64,000 nucleotides of DNA. Origin: Salvia splendens. Taxonomy: Eukaryota; Streptophyta; Magnoliopsida; Lamiales; Lamiaceae. The stretch spans positions 14,253,514-14,317,513 of the forward strand of contig NC_056050.1 of assembly GCF_004379255.2 (NCBI RefSeq). The letters are read 5' to 3'. The notes beneath the pieces are model-generated. The model made no database searches. It was not told where the DNA came from and saw nothing but the letters and a program-made list of their open reading frames with translations. Shown one piece after another: positions 47,702 to 58,447 of this stretch (its first letter is position 1; each line of letters opens with the position of its first letter). The translations under genes and the position numbers were made by a program.

Positions 47702-49160
47702 TGTTAGGGTTTTGTATACTAGAAATCACCTTTCGAGTGATTGCATACTGTAAAACTCTAATGGTTATTTTCCAATAAATGCAACAGATTATTTTTTCAT
47801 AATGTTGTTATGTTTTACATTTAATGGTTGTTTATTGCATATTTAAATGTATGAGCAAACGTAACAAAGTCTAAGTCTTTGTTTTAGTAGACCGGTTGTG
47901 GGCATCGTCCAATTTAAGGTAACACGGTCAGTTCTAAACAAAGAAAAATAAGAATTTCACAACCTAGATAGGCCTAGACTACCTATCGCGAAAGGTTGCA
48001 ATGTCAATCCGATTATTTCTAAACCTTATTGAAATAAGATGACGTTGGTGTGGTATAGCACTGAATGGATCTAACAGCAAGACGAGTCTTTATGCTATCT
48101 ACTGAAAGACGAGGTCTTGATAATTAATTTCTTAATCAATGTACGTTAGCATTGAGCATACGATATTGAGTATCCACTACTTTGACTTACCAAAGGTGCG
48201 GGTTTTTCGTAACCCAATGATCCAGGTATATTGAGTAGTGGTGATCATTATCTAGAGGTGCTAGGATTGCTATTATATTGAAACGTGCACGAGGAGAGTC
48301 TCGTTTGATAACATCCACAAGAAGAGCTCGAAACGAGGTTTTATTATTCGGAACCTAGCTAGTTGGAGTTTGATTACTCTATGAATAATAAATAAGAGTT
48401 TCTTGCTGAGTCCACTCTTGGAGAATAAAATATGTTAATTAATTAAGTCCATAGCAGACAATAATTAATTAATGGATGTTTCTGTCTTAAGCACAGGAAA
48501 TAAATTGAACGCGAATAAAGGAAACCCGGAATACTTGTAATTTCGGATTTGGAAAGGGAGTACAATATTACTTCTGTAGTGGCTGCTTGTAATATTCCAA
48601 TATAAGCTTATATTAAATTGTGGGTTCAATTTAATTAGTAAAAAGCTAATTGGGTGAGGCCTGATCCAAATTCTTCCTTAGATCCCTGACTGGGCCCAAT
48701 ATGTGACTTATATAAATAGGAGAATAAAGGAGATAGAAAATAGACTTTTGAAAACACAAAATTTTCGTCCCCCTCTAGAAAGAGAGAGCTCGAAATTTGA
48801 GTTTCCTCCGTGAGCAGTTTCTGTCTTCCATTATACGAGTCCTAGTATGTTGGTGAGATTTGCCCACACAAATATCAGCGTATAGTCCGGGACACTAGTT
48901 AGAAGATCCGAGGTCTTGTATTGAAGATTTTCACGTGGAGACGGAGCAAGCAATCAACGATTCTTGATTGAATCTACGAGGTAAACTAGCTAATTCCGTA
49001 GTAAGCATGTTTTAGGGATTTTATATGCTAAAGCATGTTTTAATTCAAAGCATGATATATGTGAAAATTGCGCGAATAGAATTTGTCTAAATAATCTGCT
49101 AAATATATCAAATTCATGTGATCGGATATTGAACGCACGCTTCCGTTGCCCATATCTGCA
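47702..49160 (+). mobile_element. 5' LTR of Copia element copy B
   Basis: Starts TGTTAGGGTTTTGTATAC and ends GCCCATATCTGCA, 1459 bp. Highly similar to the 3' LTR at 55003-56442. Target duplication CTTGT at 47697-47701. The primer site follows two bases after the end. Confidence 0.93.
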
Positions 49161-49162
49161 AT

Positions 49163-49178
49163 TGGTATCAGAGCCAGC
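49163..49178 (+). promoter_or_regulatory. Primer binding site of Copia copy B
   Basis: TGGTATCAGAGCCAGC, the standard plant initiator-Met-tRNA primer site. It is preserved in copy A at about 40571-40584. Confidence 0.9.
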
Positions 49179-50986
49179 CTTTGGCTCTGATTATTTGGAT
49201 TTAAATTTCGCGAAATTCATGTATGCATGTGTTATTTGACTGCAAAGCATGTTCTTGGTGTTTTTGTTTAATATTATGCATGGTGAACTGAAGAACTATC
49301 GAATCAAAGAACTTGAATTGCTCGAACGCACCACGTGCGATCGAGGTAGGGATGTCGAGACAGTGGGAGCCGGGAGCCGTGATCACGGGGTGACGCGCAG
49401 AAGAGTGGGGCTCGTGCGCGCCGCCGGCCGAGACCACACGCTCCAGACGCAACCCGGGTCGAGATCAACGAGGTGGTGCCACACGCGGAGTGGTGGTTTG
49501 TCCGAGAACCACCGAGACACCTTGTGACACCAGGCCAATCCCTAGGCGGAAGGACCGAGACGGGCTCCGAGCTGCTGGCCGAGACGGACGCGCGGTATCG
49601 GGCACACGGCAGTGGGAGCATCGTGGCTTGGACAGGCCGCGACGGGCGACGAGCCACTGGCCGAGAGGAGCCGCGCCACCGCGCAAGCTCCTGGCCGAGG
49701 ACCGCGTCACCCGACGTGCCGAGACGGCCGAGGAGCGTCGGCACCCGACGGTCGACACGACCGAGACGGGCGCTCGCAGCTGGCCGAGATGCGACGACAC
49801 CCGAAGGCTTGACGGGCCGAGACGCTGAGTGCGTCGTGTTCCAACAACGAACTCTTTGGATATTCATCGTTTATCGTTCGTGCGAACCTCGTGCGATGAG
49901 ATAACGATGAATGATTATTTTAATGATTATTTGATTATTTTATTAAAAGATATCATTAAAATATTATTATTTAATGGAAATAAAATTTTTTTGGAAGATT
50001 TGTCTAGATTTTAGGAATATTTTTATTATTATATCTATGAAAATAAATAATATTATTTTATTCCTAGATGATATAGATGAGAATAATTTAAAAGTTTCCT
50101 AATATTTATCTAGATTTAAGGAATATTTTTATTATTATCTGTATCTATGGAAATAAATAATGATTATTTTATTCCTAGATGATATGGATGAGAATAATTT
50201 AATAGGTTCCTAAAATTTTATATATCTAAGATCCTAATAAGGATAGATATGTATGAATACATTAAACAATAAAATATCTCTTCCTAATCTTGAACAAGGA
50301 AATAATTTGAATTTATTTTTCATGTCTTATTAAGGATTAAATAATTTGTTTATTTTAGATATACCCTATAGTAGACACGAATGAGAATAAAATTCTAGAT
50401 CAACAATTTCCTACAGGAAGATAACAACATTAATCTAAAGATTTAATTATCCAGTAGATTAAATACGAAACTGCCTCAAGGCTAAGGATAATTAAAGTAA
50501 AACCATAACCCAAAATATGGAAATAACAAGTTCATGAGGGCGGACTTCTCAAATATAAATAGTATGAACTAGAATGTAGTTTCCAATATTATCGCCACCT
50601 GCTCTGTGGGGACAATAATCCTAAGAAACTGCGAGATTCAGAAGTTCACACAGGATTTATGAGATAGCTTGATCTTGTTAGCAGCACATGAGCATTGTTA
50701 TGGGAGTGTGTTGTAGAAATGAGACTCTGTAATGCTAAAGAGATGGTCATGCTTAGGCAACATTAGGCGGCTATGCCACTCTGTGGTCTCTGGACTATTC
50801 GTCGGTGTTGTGACCAGTAAAATTGTAAGATTTTAATGCGTATTGACTTCCTCTGGAGGGTACAAAATTTTAATTTTACAGTTGTAAGATTTTGAAAAGT
50901 TTTATCGTTAATCTAATCAAACTTCTTACATAAGTTTATGACAATAGTAAAATATTCTGTTTTGCAGTGCAAATCAAATCGTCAAT
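49179..50986 (+). other. Long leader of Copia copy B with a GC-rich CCGAGAC block
   Basis: 1.8 kb between primer site and gag. 49310-49870 is very GC-rich and repeats GGCCGAGAC-like units many times. Frames of up to 187 codons exist here on both strands but are not the same frames as in copy A (40680-41290), so I treat them as a composition effect. The following AT-rich part holds a roughly 110-bp tandem duplication near 50005-50220. Confidence 0.7.
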
Positions 50987-52753
50987 ATGTCGTTTAATCC
51001 TCTTTCCGCAATTCTCAAAGAAAATAAACTCGAGGGCCAAAATTATATAGAATGGAAACAAAATTTGGACATCGTTCTCACAGCAGAAGAGTACATCTTT
51101 GTGCTCACCACCCCGCGACCTCCAGTGCCGCCGGCTAACGCTGCGGCAGGAGTCAGCGATGCATACAGACGGTGGCATAAGGCGAATGAGATGGCTAAGT
51201 GCTACATGTTGGCTTCTATGTCTTCGGTACTCAAGCATCAGCATTCAACCATGGAAATAGCCGTCGAGATTATGCAGAATCTCAAAAATCTTTTTGGTAC
51301 TCAGAATCGAACGGCTAAATCTCAAGCCTTTCGGAGTATCATGTCGAAGACAATGAAGGAAGGCTCATCTGTGAGGGATCACGTCCTCGAGATGATGGGC
51401 CACCTCAACCAAATTGAGGTCTTGGGAGGGACCATCGATCCCGAGTCCCAGGTGACTATCATCCTTCAAAGTCTTCCCCCTAGCTTCCAACAGTTCAAGC
51501 TCAACTTCGAGATGAACAAAAGGAATTACACCTTGGCAGAGCTGTTGATTGAACTTCAGTCGGAAGAGGACCTTATGGTCCAAGCTAAGGCGGCCATGAT
51601 GATTTCGGCGCCTCGTTCCTATGGCTTAAAGCCTAGCAAAGGAAAAAGGCAGGCACTGAACTCAGGACTGGCCAAGATAGCTAAGGGAAAGAAGAAGAAG
51701 AGGGCTAACAAGAAGCCCACGGGGAAATGTTTCAAGTGTGGAGAGAAGGGGCATTGGAAGCCAGACTGTCCTAAACGGGGCAAGGCTACAGGTATGCACC
51801 AGGCTCTAGTTGTCGAGTCTTGTTTGACTTCGACATCAATTTGCACTTGGGTTATTGACACAGGAGCCACTGATCATATTTGTTTTGATCCTGACTTAAT
51901 GCAGGTGACAAGACGGCTACATGATCGTGAAATCGAAGTCCAGCTGGGCGACACTACCAAAGTGGCGGCCGTTGCAGTGGGTGACATTTATTTGCGTTTT
52001 AGTAGTGATAGATTTTTGATTTTGAAGAATGTTTTGTTGATACCTTCTTTTAGAAGAAATTTAATTTCAGTTTCTAAATTGGTTTATGATGGATATTCGA
52101 TTTCTTATAATGACAACTGCGTTATTAAGAAAGATGGTTCTTATATCTGTCGTGGTATCATGGAAAACAATCTGTACACAATCACTTCTACACAGTTTAA
52201 TAATCGCAAATCAGAACTCAATACATCGAAAATTTCAAAGAAACGAAAGGAACCTTCAAGTTCAATGAATGAAACGTACTTGTGGAACCTTAGACTTGGT
52301 CATGCCAATGAAAGGAGGATCCGTTCTCTTGTTCAACAAGATCTTATCAAAGGTCTAGAGGAGGAACCTTTTCATAAGTGTGAGTCATGCTTAGAAGGCA
52401 AGATGACCAAGAGGCCTTTTAAGGCTAAGGGCAATAGGGCCAAGGAAGTACTTGAGCTCGTTCATTCCGATGTATGTGGACCAATGTCTACTGAGGCAAG
52501 AGATGGTTTTCGATACATCATCACATTTATTGATGACTTCTTGAAAATTGGATATGTCTATTTGATGCGTCACAAGTCAGAGTCTTTTGACAAGTTTAAA
52601 GACTTTAAGACTCTTGTGGAGAAGTATCATGGAAAGAATATCAAATGCCTACGATCTGATCGTGGAGACGAATACCTCAGTGCCGGATTTTTGGACTACT
52701 TGTCGGAGTCGGGAATTGAATCCCAACTGACTGCACCGGGCACGTCCCAGTAG
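50987..52753 (+). pseudogene. Copia gag-protease-integrase frame, ended by a stop
   Basis: This 588-codon frame starts with an ATG at 50987. It contains a Copia gag domain (LEGQNYIEWKQNLDIVL), a CCHC zinc knuckle (CFKCGEKGHWKPDC, about residues 247-260), the protease motif VIDTGATDHICF, the integrase HHCC zinc site (LWNLRLGHANERR...KCESCLEGK), and the integrase core with HSDVCGPM and the second Asp in RSDRGDEY (usually RSDRGGEY). TAG at 52751-52753 falls at the usual QQNGVAERRN block that holds the catalytic Glu, where relatives have Gln. The type resembles the Tork/Angela group, but clade is a judgement. Confidence 0.92.
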
Positions 52754-53426
52754 AACGGCGTGGCTGAAAGAAGGAACAGGACCTTGTTAAACATGGTTCG
52801 ATCGATGATAAGTTATGCACGTCTGCCCTATTTCGTTTTGGGGACATGCCTTGCTTTCTGCAAGTCACATTTTAGATAATTTACCATCAAAATCCGTACC
52901 TAAAACTCCATATGAGTTGTGGACTGGGCGTAAGCCCAATCTAGCATATCTCAAGGTTTGGGGTTGCCCGGCTCATGTATTGGAAAAAGATCCAACTAAG
53001 CTAGGATCTAGGACGGAGGTATGTTTGTTTATAGGGTACCCTAGAGGGACGAAAGGCTATGAATTCTTTAGCCTCCGAGACAAGAAAGTCATTGTGAGTA
53101 CTCACGCGACATTCTTAGAGGAAGACTATGTAATGAATCATAAACCCAGCAATGAAGTGGCTCTTGATGAGCTAACTTCTGTCACAAGTTCCATTAACCA
53201 AGAACAAGTACCAAGTGTACAAACAATTCCCGAAACTTCAACTTCTACTCAAAATATTGTAGTGTCGTGCCGCAGTGGGAGGGTATCACATGAGCCCGAC
53301 GGATACATTGGTTTGGGAGAATCTATGGATCACTCCTCGGACAGCAATGTATTAGATCCCTGGAACTTTGCGGAGGCGCAGACAGATGTCGATCATTGCG
53401 AATGGATTCGGAACTACAATCTATGA
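52754..53426 (+). pseudogene. Copia integrase C-terminal part, frameshifted
   Basis: After the stop the first frame continues NGVAERRNRT then loses homology near 52815. The next frame carries the expected continuation (SFWGHALL, SKSVPKTPYELWTGRKPNL, VWGCPAHV, GYPRGTKGYEF). It ends near 53426 where the frame shifts back. At least one stop and two frameshifts separate integrase from reverse transcriptase. Confidence 0.88.
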
Positions 53427-54931
53427 TAGACAAAGACGTCTACGATTTGTCCGTCCTACCCAAAGGCTATACTGCCATTGGGAGCAAGTGGATATATAAA
53501 CGTAAACGTGGACCCGATGGACGAGTTAAAGTCTTCAAAGCAAGACTAGTGGCCAAGGGGTATACCCAAAAGGAATGCATCGATTATGATGAGACCTTCT
53601 CCCCAGTGGCCATGCTCAAATCGATCCGGATACTGTTGTCTATTGCAGCTTATATGGATTGGGATGTATGGCAGATGGACGTTAAGACTGCGTTTCTAAA
53701 CGGCAGTCTTGAGGAGACCATCTACAATGAACAACCCGAAGTATATGCCATAAAGGGCAAAGAACACATGGATTGGAAGCTTAAGAAGGCCATTTATGGC
53801 CTCAAGCAAGCATCTAGATCGTGGAACCAATGTTTCGATCAAACTGTTTGCAAGTTTGGATTCAAAAAGTGCCCAAGTGAAAGCTGCGTGTATAAGAAAG
53901 TTGATAAGGGGAATGTAGTGTTCTTAGTTTTATATGTAGATGACATTCTTCTAATTGGAAACAATAAAAAAATGTTGTCATCAGTTCGAACATGGTTATC
54001 AAACCAGTTCGAGATGAAGGATATGGGAAATGCGGGACACATCCTCGGGATCAAGGTTCTTCGGAATCGAGAGAAGAAGATGTTGTGCTTATCTCAAGAA
54101 TCTTACATCGAAACAGTACTTAGTCGTTTTAGCATGCAGGATGCCAAGAAAGGTTTCTTACCTTTTAGACATGGCATCCATTTATCTCAAGAGATGTGCC
54201 CTAAAACGCCGTCTGAGATACAAGAAATGAGAAGGATTACATACGCCTCGGTAGTTGGAAGTCTCATGTATGCTATGCTTTGTACTAGACCTGATATTTG
54301 CTTTGCGGTTGGCATGGTGGCAAGATATCAGTCGAATCCGGGCCAAGGACATTGGACTGCCGTAAAGAACATACTCAAGTACCTTATACGGACTAAGGAC
54401 TATGCTCTAGTTTACAATGCAGCCGAGCTCTGTCCTTTGGGATATACTGACTCAGACTTTCAAGCTGATCAGGACTCGAGAAAATCTACTTCGGGATATG
54501 TGTTCACCTTACGAGGTGGAGCCGTAATTTGGAAGAGTGTGAAGCAGAAATGCATCGCGGACTCGACCATGGAAGCCGAGTATGTGGCCGCTTCGGAGGC
54601 TGCAAAAGAGGCTGTATGGTTCAAGAACTTCCTTATGGATTTAGGGGTGGTTTCGAATCTGCCCAAGAGCATCACCATTTATTGTGACAATTCTGGTGCT
54701 GTGGCAAACTCGAAAGAACCAAGAGCTCACAAAGCGAGCAAACACATAGAGCGGAAGTATCATATCATTAGAGATATAGTGCAGAGAGGAGACATAAAAG
54801 TGGTCAAGATTGCGTCAGAGAACAACCTGGCAGATCCTTTTACAAAGGCTTTGGCGGTGAAAACGTTCGACTGCCACGTTGAAGGGATGGGAGTTCGACT
54901 CATTCAAGACCTCAACTCGCTTTCAGTATAA
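53396..54931 (+). CDS. Copia reverse transcriptase and RNase H frame
   Basis: 511 codons without an internal stop. Reverse transcriptase shows SKWIYKRKRGPDG, FKARLVAKGYTQ, the first catalytic Asp in WQMDVKTAFLNG, and the YVDD box in LVLYVDDILLIGN. RNase H follows with GYTDSDFQADQDSRKSTSGY, MEAEYVAASEAAKEAVW and CDNSGAVANSKEPRAH. The listed ATG is not a true start. This is the 3' part of the single gag-pol reading frame, separated from the 5' part by a frameshift near 53400. It ends 72 bases before the 3' LTR. Confidence 0.93.
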   Translation: MRMDSELQSMIDKDVYDLSVLPKGYTAIGSKWIYKRKRGPDGRVKVFKARLVAKGYTQKECIDYDETFSPVAMLKSIRILLSIAAYMDWDVWQMDVKTAFLNGSLEETIYNEQPEVYAIKGKEHMDWKLKKAIYGLKQASRSWNQCFDQTVCKFGFKKCPSESCVYKKVDKGNVVFLVLYVDDILLIGNNKKMLSSVRTWLSNQFEMKDMGNAGHILGIKVLRNREKKMLCLSQESYIETVLSRFSMQDAKKGFLPFRHGIHLSQEMCPKTPSEIQEMRRITYASVVGSLMYAMLCTRPDICFAVGMVARYQSNPGQGHWTAVKNILKYLIRTKDYALVYNAAELCPLGYTDSDFQADQDSRKSTSGYVFTLRGGAVIWKSVKQKCIADSTMEAEYVAASEAAKEAVWFKNFLMDLGVVSNLPKSITIYCDNSGAVANSKEPRAHKASKHIERKYHIIRDIVQRGDIKVVKIASENNLADPFTKALAVKTFDCHVEGMGVRLIQDLNSLSV

Positions 54932-55001
54932 GTGGGAGAAATTTAGACGTGTGCACTACCATTTTGTATACTCGAAAGCTGTTTTGAGTATAAGTGGGAG
55001 A
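54925..55001 (+). repeat. Duplicated polypurine-tract segment before the 3' LTR
   Basis: AGTATAAGTGGGAGA occurs at 54925-54939 and again at 54987-55001. The second copy directly precedes the LTR and is the normal polypurine tract. The first overlaps the end of the pol frame (TAA at 54929-54931). Confidence 0.8.
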
Positions 55002-55002
55002 T

Positions 55003-56442
55003 TGTTAGGGTTTTGTATACTAGAAATCACCTTTCGAGTGATTGCATACTGTAAAACTCTAATGGTTATTTTCCAATAAATGCAACAAATTATTTTTGTC
55101 ATAATGTTGTTATGTTTTACATTTAATGGTTGTTTATTGCATATTTAAATGTATGAACAAATGTAACAAAGTCTAAGTCTTTGTTTTAGTAGACCGGTTG
55201 TGGGCGTCGTCTAATTTAAGGTAACACGGTCAGTTCTAAACAAAGAAAAAATAAGAATTTCACAACCTAGATAGGCCTAGACTACCTATCGCGAAAGGTT
55301 GCAATGTCAGTCCGATTATTTCTAAACCTTATTGAAATAAGATGATGTTGGTGTGGTATAGCACTGAATGGATCTAACAGCAAGACGAGTCTTTATGCTA
55401 TCTACGGAAAGACGAGGTCTTGATAATTAATTTCTTAATCAATGTACGTTAGCATTGAGCATACGATATTGAGTATCCACTACTTTGACTTACCAAAGGT
55501 GCGGGTATATTGGGTAGTGGTGATCATTATCTAGAGGTGCTAGGATTGCTATTATGTTGAAACGTGCACGAGGAGAGTCTCGTATGATAACATCCACAAG
55601 AGGTGCTCGAAACGAAGTTTTATTATTCGGAACCTAGCTAGTTGGTGTTTGATTACTCTATGAATAATAAATAAGAGTTTCTTGCTGAGTCCACTCTTGG
55701 CGAATAAAATATGTTAATTAATTATGTCCATAGCAGACAATAATTAATTAATGGATGTTTCTATCTTAAGCACGAGAAATAAATTGAACGCGAATAAAGG
55801 AAACCCGGAATACTTGTAATTTCGGATTTGGAAAGGCAGTGCAATATTACTTCTGTAGTGGCTGCTTGTAATATTCCAATATATGCTTATATTAAATTGT
55901 GGGTTCAATTTAATTAGTAAAAAGCTAATTGGGTGAGGCCTGATCCAAATTCTTCCTTAGATCCCTGACTGGGCCCAATATGTGACTTATATAAATTGGA
56001 GAATAAAGGAGACAAATAGACTTTTGAATACACAAAATTTTCGTCCCCCTCTAGAAAGAGAGAGCTTGAAATTTGAGCTTCCTCCGTGAGCAGTTTCTGT
56101 CTTCCATTATTCAAGTCCTAGTACGTTGGTGAGATTTGCCCACACAAATATCAGCGTATAGTCCGGGACACTAGTCAGAAGATCCGAGGTCTTGTATTGA
56201 AGATTTTCACGTGGAGACGGAGCAAGCCATCATCGATTCTTGATTGAATCTACGAGGTAAACTGGCTAATTCCGTAGTAAGCATGTTTTAGGGATTTTAT
56301 ATGCTAAAGCATGTTTTAATTCAAGTTATGAGCATGATACATGTAAAAATTGCGCGAATAGAATTTTTCTAAATAATCTGCTAAATAGATCAAATTCATG
56401 TGATCGGATATTGAACGCACACTTCCGCTGCCCACCCCTTCA
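55003..56442 (+). mobile_element. 3' LTR of Copia element copy B
   Basis: Starts TGTTAGGGTTTTGTATAC and ends CCCACCCCTTCA, followed by CTTGT (56443-56447), the target duplication matching 47697-47701. 1440 bp. It lacks a 24-base segment (TTTTCGTAACCCAATGATCC plus four more) present in the 5' LTR near 48205. The two LTRs also differ in their last eight bases. Confidence 0.93.
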
Positions 56443-56447
56443 CTTGT

Positions 56448-56620
56448 AGTCGCAGAAACTCCGCCATGGCTTCTAAAGAAATCATCGTCGGTGCCTGAGG
56501 AACTGGCGCCGGAGATGGCGGGTTCGGAGGTCGTTCTTCCCGCGGCGGTGGTGATTCTGGAGTTTCTTCCCTGCGGGTTGAAGTGGGTTTGATTTTTGTT
56601 GCCCATGCTTTCTTTCCCAT
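56448..56620 (-). pseudogene. N-terminus of the Athila env-position ORF
   Basis: Starts at an ATG (56618-56620), with a basic then Pro/Glu-rich N-terminus (TPESPPPREERPPN) and a short helix (SLEAMAEFLRLQ) that runs to the Copia junction. The target-site frame is continuous with 47696 on the other side, so this is the first exon-like piece of the same ORF, split only by the Copia insertion. Confidence 0.75.
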
Positions 56621-57248
56621 GGTTTAGATCTGTGATTTCTTGGGTGAATATGGGTGGTGGTTTTTGTGGAGTGATGGTGGAAAAATGCAGAGAGAAATGG
56701 AAAAATTGAGGGTTTATGAAATGAAAAATGGGAGAGACGGTTCAGTTATGGGGTGGAAAAAAGGTAGTTGGGGTTTGTAACCGGTGATAGGCGGTTCTAG
56801 GTTGGCCTTGGTTAGTGTGAGGGACGGTTTAGCTAGCGGTCTCCTGATTGGATGTCGCCCGTCCTTTCACTGCACCACGCGCCTCTTTTCAGTCGCTGCC
56901 CGCCTGCAAAGCTGCAGCAAGCTCCGAATTCAAATTCTGCCCTATAATGATTTCCCCCTATATTTTCCTAGAGTAGAAACAAAGTAAATGGACACTTAAA
57001 TAAATTGGGGAGTTTCACCAAAATGGTATTCTGATGGTCAGTACGTACTCCCAATTAACATTTGAGGTCCTAAAAATATTTTTGGGTTTTCTTAAATTAA
57101 CTAGCATGCAAAGGTTCAAATTAATTAACTACCTCATATGTACCATATTTACATCTTCCTTAGGAAAATTGGAATTCTACTTTGCCAGCATATGTACATT
57201 ACGCTAAAAGGAGCTAGCTCAGTGGAATTCCAATCCCCATCCTAGCGG
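56621..57248 (-). other. Spacer between integrase and the env-position ORF
   Basis: About 630 bp with no conserved frame. It ends with a GGTTTGTGAAATG-type leader before the ORF. May hold the splice acceptor or promoter used for the downstream ORF, but none was identified. Confidence 0.4.
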
Positions 57249-58447
57249 TCAGTATGAAACCTGAGTATGCGGTTGCAGTGGGATCTCATCCACTACAGCC
57301 ACATCACTATTGGCCCTAAATACATTCAGCCTATGCCCATTCACAATAAAGGGTTCAGAGTTAGGAAGACTCCCTGAAATCTCCACTGCTCCATTAGAAC
57401 GGAGTGCGGTGATGACATAAGGCCCTGTCCATTTCGACTTGAGTTTTCCAGGCATGAGCTTCAACCTCGACTGGAAGAGTAGTACTTTCTGCCCCAACAT
57501 GAAGATCTTTGGTCCTTAGATTTGCCACAATTTGGTTCGCTCTTTGTACCACATGGCTGAATCAAACGACTCCAATCTGAGTTCCTCTAACTAGTGCAGC
57601 TGCAGCTTCCTTTCCTCTTCACAGGCTGTAGCATCCATATTCACTTGTTGTACTGCCCAGTATGCTCGGTGCTCAATTCCCACTGGTAAGTGGCACATTT
57701 TTCCAAAAATGATTCGGTATGGGGACATTCCTATGGGGGTTTCGTAGGCTGTGCGATATGCCCATAGAGCATCTTCTTTATCTCTTGGTTAGAGATCTCT
57801 GCTTGCCCGTTCGCTTGCGGGTGGTAGGGGCTTGATAGTCTGTGATGCACACCGTACTTCTTCATCAAGGCTTCGATGGTGCGGTTACAGAAGTGGGTGC
57901 CTTAATCGGATATTATGGCCCTTGGTACTCCGAATCGACTGAAAATGTTACTTTTGAGGAACTTGGCTACCTCCCTTGCTTCACACGTGCTCGTGGCCTT
58001 GGCCTCTACCCATTTGGAGACGTAGTCAACTGCAACTAAGATATATAAGTTCCCATACGACGAGGGAAAAGGCCCCATGAAATCCATCCCCCATATGTCA
58101 AACAACTCACAAACAATGAGCGGGACTTGCGGCATTTCGTCTCGCGCGGATATTCCACCGGTCAGTTGACAACGCTCACAACTTCAACAAAACTCGTAGG
58201 CATCTTTGTTGAGGGTTGACCAATAAAATTCGCTATCCAGAATCTTTCTCGCCGTCTTCTTGGGACCGAAATGTCCTCCACATGCCAGAGAGTGGCAATG
58301 CGTCAATACGTCCCTCTGCTCCCAGTCAGGAACACATCTTCTTATTACTTGATCGGCTCCTACCCTCCAAAGATACGGGTCGTCCCAAAAGTAGTATTTC
58401 GACTCACTCTTGATCTTCATTCTTTGAGCTTTGGTGACGTACGACAC
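57249..58447 (-). pseudogene. Athila-like integrase, with several stops
   Basis: Starts in the zinc-binding part (THCHSLACGGHFGPKKTARKIL, CERCQ), which is interrupted by TGA after EFC where relatives have a residue before SCERCQ. The core has the [12 protein letters not shown]sp motif and [12 protein letters not shown]. The SD block is followed by TAA where GTHFCN would continue. The C-terminal part (57500-57249) shows GQKVLLFQSRLKLMPGKLKSKWTGPY, typical of Athila/Tat integrases. There are at least two nonsense changes, and a region at 57500-57900 where the frame is hard to follow. Confidence 0.83.

Noticed and set aside
49304..49904. 187-codon minus frame and 143-codon plus frame in the Copia leader
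   Set aside because: The sister copy at 40680-41290 does not keep these frames. High GC content gives few chance stops.
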